Shown here piece after piece: positions 1 to 14,308 of a stretch of 64,000 nt of DNA. The notes under the pieces were generated by a model. It did not search any database, was not told the origin of the DNA, and was given only the letters and a program-made list of their open reading frames with translations. The translations under genes were made by a program, and so were the position numbers. Source of the DNA: Citrus sinensis. Taxonomy: Eukaryota > Streptophyta > Magnoliopsida > Sapindales > Rutaceae. How positions within the stretch are numbered: the first letter of the stretch is position 1; every line of letters starts with the position of its first letter. The DNA lies in assembly GCF_022201045.2 (NCBI RefSeq), contig NC_068560.1, positions 37,287,001-37,351,000 of the forward strand, written 5' to 3'.

Positions 1-3000
1 TCAACATACTTTTGCCTCTACTTGTTAAGTCCTATTTAGGCTTAGATGTCAACAAGAATATATTCACACTCTGTAGGAAAATGTGACCCGGCCATAGTTT
101 TCGAATTTGAAAACATCAATAATAATAATAATAATAATAAGCTGATAAGTTAAATTAGACAGAGGTAGAATCCTTTGATTTGGGTGAACATCCGTGAATG
201 AAATAGAAAAATTAAATTTTGCTTGAGGACATCTTATTAATTTTGGTGAAATAGCACGAACTACATGTGGCATGTGCATGCAGAAACATGAAAAAAAAAA
301 AAAACATAAAACTAAAAGAATAAATAAATAAAAGAGATTAAGGAAAAAAAAATGAATAATTTACACCAAAAAAAGAAAAAGAAAAAGAAAAAAGAAAACA
401 TACGCAATCTATATAGGGATAAGTTTCTCGTGGGACAGGTAAAACATGGGATTCATGCATGTGATGTGGGGGAGATCTGAGATTGGCGTTATTGATAGAA
501 AAAAAAAAAAAAAAAAAAAAACAAAACACAGTGAATAAAATAAATGAGAGAATCAGAAAGAGCCATAACCGTGTCGTGTGTGCCAAAAGAGTTTCGGCGC
601 CAGTATTTGCAAATTGCAATTGTTTGCGATTGGGCGGATAATGGCGATTGCCACTTAATGTGTCACGGGTTATTATTGGGATTTGGCTCCTTGAATCTCA
701 AAGTTCACAAACCTGTTTCTGCTTTCTATTTTCAACAGTCTAGTTAACACTTTAGCTACACACGCCCTGTCTCTATCTCGAGCTGGTGGTCCTCCATTTA
801 TGGAAAAATGGAACCCAAAATTAAAGAAAACCATCATGAGTTGAGCTACCAGCAACCCTTATAGATATATCTTATAAAACCCTATATTTAGTATGTTTAC
901 ACTTTTGACCCTAAAAATAATTTTATATAACTAAAAGTTCTTTCTAAACTCTGTTTTCATTCTTCAATACTGATAAATACGGGACAATCGATTATGTCTT
1001 AATCGACTATGGAAAATCTATAAATAAATAAAAAAAACAACTATAGAAAAAGTGTTTGAAATTTTAAATTATGAACAATCCAAACTAAAAATAGAAATTT
1101 TAACAATTCACACAAAAAATATATTGAATTTAAAAAAAAAATTACTTAAAGGGTGAATGTTAAAATTCTTTTTTGGAGAGAAAAAAAAAATTAAGATTTT
1201 TTGGGGTTTTATCCGGAAATAGAAAGAAAGGATAATGATCTGAAACAAGGCTATTGGTATTATGAAAAGTTCTCAAATGAATTTTGTACATGAGAGGAAA
1301 TCTAAACCAAAATGAAAATATTATGAGTCCCTATTGGGCTTTCCCGAAAAGCCAACAATATTAAAGAGAAATCTATATTTTTTTCCCCGAAAAAGTTGAA
1401 TACATGCATGTACTCGAGAGAAGTGGTGCACCAGCCCTTACTGGGCTGCAAAGCCAATGCAAGAACAATTTATGTTTAAAAAGAAAAAAAAAAATTGTAC
1501 AGATAGTTTGTCGGGAAGTGAATCAGGCTCCGACAGTCCGACTCCGTGGCGTGGCTATACATTTATTTGGAAGATTGTAATTTTTCAAAGTTCAAAGGGT
1601 CTGTTTATAACTTTCTGTATAGAAATATATGCCTGCTAGTCTAGCATTGCTAGTATATTAACCACTTTGCCAGAGCCTTATCCCGAGCTTGTTCTGGCCC
1701 ATTGTAAGATAAGAATAAATGTAATGCTCAAAATGAGGACAAGTAACTTAGACCGGTGAAGTCGGTAAACAAAAGGTAAGAACTTGTAGAACAAGTTTAA
1801 GGTCAATATTAGTCTAGTTGTGAGCGAGGCAAGAGAGGAACGTCACAGGAATCAACTATCGGTGAGAAAACCAAGTTGAAGCACGATTTGTAAGGTACAA
1901 AAAATTGGTCATCAGAAGCCGGGAAGCAGGATCGGTGGACTTTGTACAGGTGCTTTGGAAATTGGAATGTGATTACCAGAAGCCGGGGGGTTCTGTAAAT
2001 GGATCACTCGGTTGGGGTTAAGCCAAAATCCATGTCAAAATTGTAAGCCACTGGAAAATGGTTACAGTTTTTGCTGCCAAGTGTCGACCTTAAGGTTATA
2101 TAACGCCTCCCCTGCTTGTTCCATTGTATTTTCAATTTCAATTGGTCATAGAAATCGCCGGGGTGACATAAATAAACAAGTTTCCAGAAATCATTCAAAT
2201 CACGGTATGATTTATGCTGGTATTGAAATAAGAGTCTGGGCTGAGAAAGAAAATTTGGCCAAGGACTCTTACAAATAAAGGAAAGTCTCCATGTAATTTG
2301 CCTTATTCAGAAATGTCATATATGATAAGTCAGACCTGTTGAATCTGGCAAATCTGGTGGCTTACCTAGAGAAGAGTACATTGTAGATGAAATGCAAGTC
2401 CTACATTTCCTAATTCCATTTGAGATGATTACAAAGTTTTTGTCAAGCATACAGGAGTATATAAATCATGAGTTATAATGAACAATTATATGTTTCCGAA
2501 AATCATCAATGACTTAACAGCCAAAATCAACATTATATTGGGAGTATCACATGATAAAGCAAATTCAATAGGTAAATTACAAAATAAGAGCCATAGCATA
2601 GAGGAGACTTGAGTATATAAGTCTAGTGTAGACAATAAAGCACCACAATAGATGGGCGGGCAAATTACAGCAAGTTCAACATGATGCCCCCTCAGGGTTT
2701 AAGTTCAACACAATGAAACAAACACCATGCATAATAAAGAACAACCCCTTTTCTAATATTAGTCCTAGTTCCATTAATCTTCCACAAATACATGCAGTTT
2801 GCTTCCACAAATATTTTTTTGACCTACCAAATTGATGCAACTTAGATTTACATTTATTTTTTTGTCTGAATTTTTTGAAGTTTAAATGAGTATGTAAATA
2901 GATATTTGAATGACATGTTTATATTTTCTTCTTTAATATCTGACTATGAGTGGCATTTTATTGTTTTTATAAATTAAAAATATCTTAAATATAATTATTT

Positions 3001-4348
3001 CACATTTATGCCATTGCAAATTAAAACAAAAAAGGATTAAAATTTATAGTTTAAGAAATAAATATATTTTATAGGTATATTTAAAAATATAATATTTACT
3101 TTTCATTTAAAATTTTCTCATTTAGTCACAAAAATTTCCTTTTTATACTCAAATGTAAAATATTAATCACAAAAAACAAGCATGCTAATTTAAGAAAATG
3201 TCTAAAATTAATAAAATTCCATACTTTATATGTTTAACAAACAATTCCTTAACTCCACTAAAAAAGTAGATGGTTGGCATTAAGTGAGAATCGCGATATT
3301 CAATATATAAATGATCACTTATATTGAATTCTTTTTTTTCAATCGGCTCAATCGAGATTCGGTGATAAAGTGGGATTGAAAACAAGGTTTCCAAACTTTT
3401 GATTAAACCCTAAGATCATGTTTAGCTTGAAGAAAGGGGAGGAGAGGGAAAGAGTGGAATAGAGAAGAAATTAGCAGTTTATAACTCTTTTCTCCTAATG
3501 CAATGACCTTTTCCCCTTCTATACTGTAAAATTTTTCAAATCTTCCCTGTTGATGCATCTTTTAGTCCAGCATACGCGAAAAGGACGGATCCACCTAAGA
3601 AGTGGCCATACTGAGACTACGACACGGCCTCCTATGAGAGGCTGCAATTTGAAATTTATCAACACGAGACGAAAGCCCAACGAATAAGTTCAACGAGGGG
3701 ATAGAAAGCCGGCAGGTTATGAACTTCTTTTCCCAGAAAAGAAGCGACGACGGTAATCTGGCAACCGAGGAGTTTGTGCAGTTGTGCTTTTAATAAGCAT
3801 TACACTTGTCTTTTACTCAAGGTTAAAATTGTAAATGCAAGTTGGGTTTTGTGAGAATGATTGAGGGTGCCAATGGCTCAACTCTAATAAGGCTTATGAA
3901 GAAGGCATTTGCGCAAATAGCTGCCCCGCGTAATTTAAACTGCAAACATCGGCCGATATTCCATATTTGTGGTGCCACGTTGAAAACGTATACGATGAGA
4001 CTGCATCAACTCAATTTAGGGAAATTTTTTTTTTCCTTTGAGAATATTTGACTCAAACAGGAGTCCGTGGAAAGAACCCATTAGCCTTCCAATGAAAATT
4101 CAAAATTGGCCGTCTCAAGAAGATTGGCAAAGAAAATAAAATTGCCGAAAATCCATACACGCAAGTCCTTAAAACCACCGATGAAGGTAAAGTGAAACAA
4201 GATAAGCTCCACAATAAACATTTATCTAGCAAATATCAAATGCCAAATATTCTTCAATCCATCATATCATTCTTTACATGTAAAAACCGAAATAAAGAAA
4301 AACTAGCAAACTAAATAGGAAACTGACGACTACCTAAGGAATCACAAA
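1..4348. other. Gene-free AT-rich spacer
   Basis: No convincing coding exon, RNA gene or bounded transposon was recognised here. Visible are an (AAT)n microsatellite near 117-140, long A-tracts near 290-305 and 500-520, and short open frames without family resemblance. Two patches, about 1500-2280 and 3590-3790, are less AT-rich than their surroundings and could be decayed repeats, but no ends or target duplications were found. The right part is the 3' flank of the H3 gene. Confidence 0.5.
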
Positions 4349-6061
<1,713 letters not shown>

Positions 6062-6757
6062 GGGCCAGTTTGGGATTGCGGAGGCTGATGAAATAAGTTG
6101 ATTGTGTTATGCATATGAAATAAGCTGCTAATTAAAAAAGTAGTTTGGTGTTTGTTAAACCGTATTGTTGCGGTTGTTGCGAGTTTAAAAAGTAGAATAC
6201 ATGTATTTGGTAAATTTTATTCTGAAAGTGTTGTTGTATTATTTAACGACCAAAATGGGCATACGTTTTAATTTTTTTATTTTATGTTTAATAAATTGAT
6301 TAGACATATTTTTTCTTAAATATGTGAAATTAATTAAAAAAACTCAATTAAGAAAAATCTAAGAACTTCATAATCTATTACATAAAATATAATAAAAATT
6401 TATACTTTTACATAATCTAAATAAAATAAAAAGTAATATGTATTACATTCACAATAAATTTTTTACAATAAAATTATGACTCTAATAATTTATATATTAG
6501 GGTTTATGAACAAACACGATATAATTATTTTTTTATTAAAATACTAAAGTTATAACAAATATTTTTTAAAAAATATAATAATTTATTAAATAAGCTTATT
6601 ATAAAAAATAATCTTATACTTAATTTAAAAAACTACAGGCAATATAAAAAAATTATAAAATAAACTATTTTTATAAAAAATTATAAAATAAACTATTTTT
6701 ATAAAAAATTATAAAATAAACAGCTTATTCGGTTTTAACCTCCATCCCAAACGGGCC
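6062..6757. mobile_element. Tourist/PIF-Harbinger-type MITE, 696 bp
   Basis: The left end reads GGGCCAGTTTGGGAT. The right end, reverse-complemented, reads GGCCCGTTTGGGATGG. The element is bounded by TAA at 6059-6061 and TAA at 6758-6760, the 3-bp target duplication typical of PIF/Harbinger. The interior is AT-rich without a transposase, and holds a short tandem repeat near 6650-6720 (period about 33 bp). The TIRs resemble the common plant Tourist consensus beginning GGG/GGC then GTTTGG. It is non-autonomous. Confidence 0.8.
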
Positions 6758-6760
6758 TAA

Positions 6761-7612
6761 GGTAGTGTTTACTTGCTGGAGTGTGGAGTGTGGAGTGTGG
6801 ATTCCTCCCACTCCAGTGTTTACTTACCTTAAAAAAGGAGAGAGTGGGAGTGAGAATCCGTGGGTCCCACTCAATTTTGGAGTGGGGAGTGGGATTCCCA
6901 CTCCCATTGGGGAATCAATATGTGGGAATCCACTCCCCCTCTTTCCATTTTATCCTTATAATTAAAATAAAAATAAATAAATAATATTTAATAAAATAAA
7001 TAAATAATATCATATTTAATAAAATAAATAATATCATATTTAATAAAAATAATAATTATATCATATTTATTTTATTAAATTTAATAAAATAAAAATAAAT
7101 GAATATTATATTTAAATTAATAATATTAAACATTAATTTTAATAAATATTAATTAATTATTTAATTAATAATAATAAATATTTTATTCTAAAAAATATTA
7201 ATTTTGTACTATATTATCAATAATAATATTTCATTTGTGTTGCTATTATTAATAATTTTTATTCACATAATTTAAATTTAAATTAATAAAAAATTATAAT
7301 TTACATAATTAAGAATATTAGTAATTATTATTAATTTATAAATATAATAAAATATTTATTTTATTTTCTAAATATATTTTTTATTAATTTTTTAATTACA
7401 AATTATAATTCTGTACATAAAGATAAAATTATAATTTAAAATAATTTACTCCCAATCCAAAATAAAATAAATAAATAATTAAAATTCTAATTAACAATTC
7501 ATACTTTCATTTAGTCTAAATAAACACTTATTTCCAATCCCACTCCACACTCCTAATCCAAAAATTCTCACACCTCAATATTCCCACTCCAATAAAAAAA
7601 ATAAACGCAGCA
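6761..7612. mobile_element. Second Harbinger-type MITE, 852 bp, abutting the first
   Basis: The left end is GGTAGTGTTTACTTGCTGG. The right end, reverse-complemented, is TGCTGCGTTTATTTTT, and further inward both ends carry GGAGTG(T/G)GG-like sequence. TAA lies immediately outside both ends (6758-6760 and 7613-7615). The GTGTTTACTT motif recurs about 50 bp inside the left end. The interior is very AT-rich and non-coding. The left TAA is the same three bases that bound the previous MITE. Confidence 0.72.
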
Positions 7613-7834
7613 TAAGAACCGACAGAAACTTCTTAAACGGCGACAATGTTCCGCCGACATTACACTATCGAGCGACGAAGATTTGGAGCCGTGCAATGGT
7701 GATGCCAGCATCGAGCGGCCAAGATCTGGAGCAGCGGCGATAACGCACAGCTTTGAACGGAAAGCGTAATCTTTCTTCCGCCCGCACTCGTTAATATCTA
7801 ATTCGAAACTGAAAATTTCACAGATATTGCAGCT

Positions 7835-9465
7835 ATGGAGGGCAGAAAGAGCAGAGGCTACACGTGGGCAATATTGGCTGGACTCAATGCTGCTCTTGCT
7901 GCCGTTTCCGCTAAATTCATCTCATCTCAGGTATTCATTTTCTCATCTCTCAATATGATTTCAATTCTGGGACTCAATTAGGCAATCAATTTAACGGATT
8001 TCGACTTTTTCCAAATAGGGAGGAGATATATATTTGATTTAACTAAATGTTAACCTTTGGGCATCAATGGCTTGGTGTTTTATAGATGATGCCAGTATCA
8101 TTTGTTTAAAATTGGAAGTCATTTACTTTGTGCTTGACTTAGTGTGTCATTAACCTATGATTATTTCTTGTTATTAACAGATGATTAGATATGGTCTGGT
8201 GATACTATTTAACGTGGCCATGTGGGGATGCTACATCAACAGTCTTAGAGTTCTCTCGTCCCTACAGGCTACCGTCACAAACTTTGCTACTAACTTCCTC
8301 TCTTCTGGTCTAGCTGGATTCTTCTTGTTTGAGGAACAATTGTCGTTTCAGGTAATTATATTTATTGGTTATGTGGTTAACAGTGTTGGAATTTGCCCAC
8401 AGGGTTTGTGCATGCTTTTATCAATCTGGATCTTTTTAGGATTCCTCTTGCTCCACTGAAATAAAACAAAAATGACTCTGGTGTGAAGTATTGTGACCCT
8501 TACCTTTGCTTATTTTTAGAAGGTTATCTTAAGTATTGCACACCATGACTTAGTGACTCACCCCAAATTGTTTGCATAGTTGGTTTTGTAAATTGAGAAA
8601 CCATGAAAGTGTTTGTTTGCCTCTGGTGGTTTGTCCTTCAATGAATGATAGTAGCAAAAAGATTGTTCTATGCTAGGTGATGTTCTTTGGTGTAACCAGA
8701 ATGATCGGGAGAAAGTCAAATACTATGGTTTTCAGTTTGTTTGTGCTTGGCCCCAAACAAATTGTACTCTATATTGATAGGTATCTGTTGATATGCATGC
8801 ATACCATTATGTGATGGGGAATCAATATTTTATTTTTTTAGAATATGCAAGAAAAGATTGTCTTTCTGCAATTTTTCTGAGTATCAGGATATGAGTATTT
8901 AGCGGTATCTTATCATATTGGCTGAAAATGAACTACTCATCCCAAAATCTTCATTCTAAGTGATGTAGCAATCACCATATGGATGTAGGATGGTGTAACA
9001 ATTTATCTTGAAAAATTCATTATCCATTCGATGAATACCACATCATGAGGGCATCATTTGTGAGGATAAATTATTAGGATTTTTTTTTGGGTTGAGTATT
9101 ACTTATTGAAATCTTAGAAGGTGATTGATAAACTTTAGAATCCATTTAAATGGAAAAAAAAAAAAAAATTTCTTAGGCATCTCTATTGTGTGTCCTGTGC
9201 TTTCCTTTATCTGTATGGGATAGCATAATTTGCTTGCAGTATTTGACTTGAGTTGTTTTGTGAAACCACATCACGGTTTTGATTGATCATTGAATTTGAA
9301 ATGCTTCTGGCCAAAGTACATATTGTTTTTGATCACCTTACCCATTAATTTACATATTTTTGATAAAACCTCATTTTGCAGTGGTTTGCAGGCGCCTTAT
9401 TCATTGTAGTTGGAGTGCTTATTCTTAGTAAGTCAAGTATAGAGATGAAGGACAGCATAGATTGA
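7835..9465 (+). CDS. Small DMT/TMEM42-like membrane protein
   Basis: Three exons, 7835-7930, 8181-8351 and 9382-9465, join in phase 0 to give 116 aa. The product has four hydrophobic helices, about residues 12-28, 35-53, 60-82 and 90-107, and ends in a short charged tail. This is the layout of half an EamA/DMT transporter and of the small TMEM42 family. The substrate is unknown, and single-half proteins of this kind may act as dimers (family knowledge). The ATG at 7835 is chosen because it starts a continuous first exon ending in a clear CAG|GTATTC donor. The second and third acceptors (AACAG, TTGCAG) are also clean. Nothing looks broken. Localisation cannot be read from sequence. Confidence 0.78.
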
Positions 9466-10500
9466 GGTTGAAGCAAGATAATGGTTGGATCCAATGGTGC
9501 CTTCCCAAGAATTTCATTGTTTGAATTGAGGCGGGTACATTAAGGAAATGGCTGTTCAAAGAGCTTGGAGCCTGTACTCCTTTAAAAGTATGTGATAGAG
9601 TGCTTTATGATAATAAATAGATAGTATTGATCTAAATTGAACCAGTGGGTCGGCTCCCTATGGACCCTATCCAAGTGGCCGAGCCGATGCTATAGTCCAT
9701 TGTATGTATGAATAATTGGCTTCATTGAAGTTAATTTTTGAAATATTTGAGCCTTTTTATGTAAGAAAGAGGATGAACATTCATCTGGTTGAAGATGCTC
9801 TTCGATTTAACTTCCGTCAAAGAAAAGCATAAAACATTGATGGAACATAAATAATTCAAAAATGTTATAATTCTATTCGAAAGAAAACATGTAATTGGGA
9901 AACCATGTGTATTTGGGATCTGATTCTTACATTCTTAATTAAAATATTAAATTTGTAAATTCAGCAAAAATAACATGGCTAGCATTACCACTTTGTGACT
10001 CCTAAATTTTTTTTACGTTGAGTCTATGACAAAAGAAAAGAAAGCAAGAAAAAGAAGAACACACAGGCAACAACTGTCGCAAAAGAGGCTACCAATTTCA
10101 CTCCTTGCATTTCCTGGGGTCCATGACAATATGTCCTAATAAAACAAACAATCACAAAAGCTTCGATTAAGTATAGGAAACGCTGACGCACGGTCTTACC
10201 ATCTCTCCTCTCTCCCAACCCACCAAAACAATCTCAACCGTCCAATCAACCAAGAATCTCTACGCTTAGTCCACTTTGAACGGTGGAAACCGACTCTATC
10301 CGTTGGCCCATTTGCCTCACCTCATCACAGTAACTCAATAGGCTTCTTCATAAAACCGCGAGCAGTGAGTGAAGTTTAACTGCTATCTATGAGTTAAGTA
10401 AAAAACAAGACAATAAAAATAGGGACAGATTACACAGTCGATGAGCAATGAAGAGTAAATGACAGACAAAAACAAAATAAAAAAGGACATACATAAAGTA
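9466..10500. other. Intergenic: 3' UTR of the DMT-like gene, then BPC promoter region
   Basis: The first few hundred bases are probably 3' UTR of the upstream gene. From about 10200 the DNA becomes pyrimidine-rich on + and leads into the BPC leader. No other gene was recognised. Confidence 0.4.
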
Positions 10501-10514
10501 GAAAAATTCTCTTG

Positions 10515-10527
10515 CTCTCTCTCTCTC
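10515..10527 (+). promoter_or_regulatory. CT/GA-repeat (GAGA-type) in the BPC leader region
   Basis: A 13-base uninterrupted CT run (GAGAGA on the other strand) lies in the presumed 5' UTR or core promoter of the BPC gene. BPC proteins bind GA/CT repeats, so this is a candidate self-binding site. A donor-like GTAAGC follows at 10613. Confidence 0.4.
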
Positions 10528-11867
10528 CTGCCCTGTACTGTGCTGTTCCCTCTTCCACAGATTCTTCACCTCTTGATTAGGGTTGTTTCACCCTTGCTGG
10601 CTCCTTCACCTGGTAAGCTTTGATTACTTTTTCCTCTCATATTATTTTATATATTTATAAATTTTATCTGTTTCTGCTTGCTATAATCGCGTACAACATT
10701 TTTATTTTTTGTTACATGAAATTGGTTTAGTAAATAGCTGAAGTGATATGAAGCGATTCAGAATTGTTTCTCGTGTCAGTTTCTGTTGGGTAGTTTTTGT
10801 TTGTGCAAGCGAAGCTTGCTTTGACTTGCTATAACTGTTTTGATTTCTACTGTTCTGGTTCTGTTGTAAAGTAAGTGTCGTGTAAGATTGTTTGGTAGGT
10901 GAATTTTGAGTTTCCCATCTTAGGTATTAGCAAGAAACAGTGTGTTTCGGTTTTTGATTGAAGCATAGGGTGTTTGACTAGACGAGAATTTGGATCTTGC
11001 TTTGGGGATTGGAGATTACTTAGCAACTTGGAAGTTGGTACAATTATTCAAGTTTTTTCAATCGTATTTGTAGAACTTATGGCTCCCAACTGGGTTGGAT
11101 ACCAGTCATTTGGATATTTGTTTTGTGTGATGCATATGAGGTAGTAGTTTTTTATGTGGAACTGGAACAGCAGTTACCATGTTTGAGATTCTTATGCTTT
11201 AACTTGACCTATTGACGACGTATAATTGGTTATGCAGTTGTGGTTGTGCTTGGTGATTAGCCAGTCTGAGAATGTTGTATGTGTTTTTTTTCCCGCTTCT
11301 GCATCTTAGGGCTTCTATGAAATTTCTGTCCTGTAGTTACTTACAGTTGCTTGGCTTTGTTGTCCTTATCCATCTTCCATGGAAGGTTATTTCAGCGACA
11401 TTCAGTGTCATGCATCAAGTTTCATCATAGGCTGCCTTGAGTGTGACAGGGTTGATCTTGTCTAAGTCTAGAAGTTGTTAAATCATATAGTCATTGGATT
11501 GTTGGGTTTCCTTCACATGATGATTATATTGTCACATATCAATGTTTCCTGTGCAGGGATTGGCAGGATTTGTTTGGGCTTCTGATGTCAATTTTTTTTT
11601 GGTAATGTCTTTGCAATCATCCTCCACCCCGCCCATCCACATCCTTCATATCTCTCTCTCACACACACAGATTTTGGTTATTGCCTGAAACATGAAGGAA
11701 ATCTTGTGCATATTGCAAGAATGAAATCTGAGTCCCCTTTTGTACTGTGAAAAGCAGGATATTTTCCATGAAAATTAACATTTAATTATGCTTATTTGAC
11801 TCGGCGTTGTACATTTAGTTGAGTAGCATATCTGTTATTAGCAAATTCAGCTTTTTGTGCATCACAA

Positions 11868-12993
11868 ATGGATGACGGTGGGCATCGTGAAAATGGAAGA
11901 CACAAAGCAGATCAGTATAAAGCAGCTCAGGGACAGGTATGTTGAAGAAATTCTGCATAAACAATGTGGTTTAACGTATCACATTTTGCAATGTAAGCTT
12001 TTTGCATATGAGATCCTCTGTCTACTGACAATTCTTTCACTGATGTTGCCGCAGTGGCTCATGCATCACCAACCATCAATGAAACAGATAATGACCATTA
12101 TGGCTGAGAGAGATGCAGCTTTACAAGAAAGAAATTTGGCTATTTCTGAGAAAAAGGCAGCTATTGCAGAGCGAGACATGGCATTCTTACAGCGAGACAC
12201 AGCCATTGCAGAGCGAAACAATGCTATTTTGGAACGAGACAATGCCATTGCTAGTCTTCAGTATCGAGAAAACTCCTTGGGTGGTAATATGTCATCATGT
12301 CCGCCAGGATGCCAAATATCACGTGGTGTGAAGCACATGCACCATCCACAGCAGCATGTACATCAGCTGCATCACGTAAGTGAAGCTGCTTACTCAAGGG
12401 AAATGCACACAGGTGATGCCCTCCCAGTGTCTCCTGGCGCTTCCGAGGCTGCAAAGCCACGGCGGTATAAACGAGCAAAAGAGCCCAAGGTGTTGTCACC
12501 TAATAAGAAGACTGCAAAATCTCCTCGGAAGGTGAAGAGGGAGAATGAGGACCTGAACAAGGTCGTGTTTGGGAAGCCAAGTGAGTGGAAGAGTGTGCAA
12601 GATTTGGATGGTGGAGATGATGATGTAAACAAACAGTCAACAGCATCAAAGTCTGATTGGAAGGGTCAGGTATTGGGGTTGAACCAGGTTACGTTTGATG
12701 AGTCAACTATGCCACCACCTGCATGCTCATGCACTGGGGTATTAAGGCAGTGTTATAAGTGGGGAAATGGGGGATGGCAGTCAGCATGTTGCACAACCTC
12801 CTTATCAATGTATCCGCTACCAGCAGTTCCCAACAAGCGGCATGCCCGAGTGGGTGGGAGAAAGATGAGTGGAAGTGCTTTTAACAAGCTTCTTACCCGG
12901 CTCGCAGCTGAAGGCCATGATCTGTCACATCCAGTTGATCTAAAGGATCATTGGGCCAAGCATGGAACAAACCGCTACATTACAATCAAGTAG
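11868..12993 (+). CDS. BPC4: BASIC PENTACYSTEINE GAGA-binding factor, class II (BPC4/5/6)
   Basis: Plant GAGA-motif DNA-binding transcription factor that recruits chromatin regulators in the nucleus. Exons 11868-11936 and 12055-12993 give 335 aa. The start [13 protein letters not shown] is the family N-terminus. Residues about 36-93 form an alanine/charged coiled coil built from repeated AERD/AIxERN units, the class II dimerisation domain. A Lys-rich stretch in the middle is the nuclear signal. Residues 243-335 are the BPC DNA-binding domain with all five cysteines (CSC, C, CC) and the usual end NRYITIK. A leader intron from 10613 to about 11850 is likely. The 118-nt intron can be retained without breaking the downstream frame, because a second ATG at 11872 reads through it. 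The symbol is by class and by its bZIP29/30-like neighbour, and BPC5 or BPC6 are alternatives. Confidence 0.95.
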
Positions 12994-13925
12994 ATTTTAA
13001 GATACCGATTCGGATGGAGGAATTTGGAATCTCACTGTAATGGTAAGGCATGATTTTGCTGGAAAACAAGAATCATAAATAGCCGCCATGAGGATTGTTA
13101 GGTATGGGTGTTTCATTTTTCATCCCATCTCTCTACTCACCATCACGGTATCACCATTTTTGTTGTCAACTGTATTAGTTTAATGATATTTAAGTTCAAT
13201 ATGTGTTGTTGTACTGAAGCTATCCTGAACGACTCTAGATAATTGTAAAGATCTGTATCTCGAAATCTTGTTATGTATGAACAAAAGTGTTGTATAAAGT
13301 TATCCATGGTCATTTGATTGTTCCAAGTTATCTACAGGATTGACACTCAAAAAGCTCTTTTAATGTCCTCGTATTTATGCCAAATAAAATCAAAATCAAA
13401 ATCAAAATAAATTGTTCATTTTGTAGAAATTGTTGGAATTAGGATGAGATATATTATCATTGATGTATTTACTTTATCTTAAAATTAAAATAAATTATTA
13501 CATAAAATGACTTTAAAATTATTATCATTATTAATTATAATTATCATTATTCAAAATAATTATTGTTAATAATAATACAATTATCAATTTATCACCATCA
13601 TCAATAGATCAATCAATCAATAGTATTATTATTATTATTATTATTGTAAAAATTATTGTTATCATTAACAATAATTCCAAAAAATAATAATAATAATAAT
13701 TCAATTTATAAAAAAATTAAAATTATAAAATTAATGAACGAGAACATTCCCAATCGTACCAACCCTTCTCATGGGATCAAATTCTTATTTCCTAATTCGA
13801 AAAACACGTGGTCCTGTATACTTCATTCTTATGCCCTGTAACTACTATTCATTCAAATAGGCAAACACCATTCCTTTCAATTCCGAATTTCAATTTTCCC
13901 AATCAGAGAGAGGAATCGGGGAAGT
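12994..13925. other. BPC 3' UTR and AT-rich spacer
   Basis: Contains the likely 3' UTR to about 13320, then AT-rich simple sequence with ATT/AAT microsatellites near 13630-13700. No gene was seen. Confidence 0.45.
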
Positions 13926-13934
13926 AAACCCTAA
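13926..13934 (+). promoter_or_regulatory. Telo-box on plus strand
   Basis: AAACCCTAA, followed within a few bases by a second partial copy (CTAAACCC). Telo-boxes usually lie near the transcription start of plant genes for translation and growth. It sits 28 bp before a small ORF at 13962. Confidence 0.45.
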
Positions 13935-13961
13935 AGCCTAAACCCACCATTAATCTACTAA

Positions 13962-14057
13962 ATGTTTGACCCGTCCCTGACGACTTTAACTTGTTTGTTT
14001 TTGTTCGCCGGTGCTGTTATCTTCTTCATATTAGACATTGTAGCGTTCAATAAATAA
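13962..14057 (+). CDS. Candidate 31-aa membrane microprotein
   Basis: A short ORF starts MFDPSLTTL and continues as one hydrophobic segment (about residues 10-28) before ending in VAFNK and a stop. It begins 28 bp after a telo-box (13926-13934), which argues for a real plus-strand transcript here. I do not recognise a family. The length and single helix would suit a small membrane subunit, but this is only inference. It converges with the minus-strand snoRNA cluster, whose last member ends at 14123. It could be a chance ORF. Confidence 0.3.
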   Translation: MFDPSLTTLTCLFLFAGAVIFFILDIVAFNK

Positions 14058-14122
14058 GAAAATAAAAATATCGAACAGTGAAGCAGAACAACAACAGAAT
14101 CAATGCTTGGCGATGAAGATTT

Positions 14123-14218
14123 ACAGTGTTTATGTCAGATTAAAAAGAAATGTCAGCACAGATAATCAGCCAGGGATAACTGTATTATTATTGATTTCTC
14201 GTCATCCATAAACACTGT
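14123..14218 (-). ncRNA. Box C/D snoRNA, 25S rRNA guide (snoR38-like, copy 1)
   Basis: On the minus strand the ends form a perfect 12-bp terminal stem (14207-14218 with 14123-14134). Directly inside it are box C GATGACGA (14206-14199) and box D CTGA (14138-14135). An internal D' CTGA (14169-14166) is preceded by the guide CAGTTATCCCTG, complementary to 25S rRNA CAGGGAUAACUG in the peptidyl-transferase region. A C'-like TGCTGACA lies between D' and D. Yeast snR38 and plant relatives guide a 2'-O-methyl-G in this rRNA segment (known family). Box C departs by one base from TGATGA. Confidence 0.82.
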
Positions 14219-14308
14219 CAAATTTTCTGAAAAGGAAAATAAAATTGAAACTTCGGCAAATAAAAATTTTATGACAGCACAAATCAAAAGCTAAAAAACA
14301 TGGAATAG

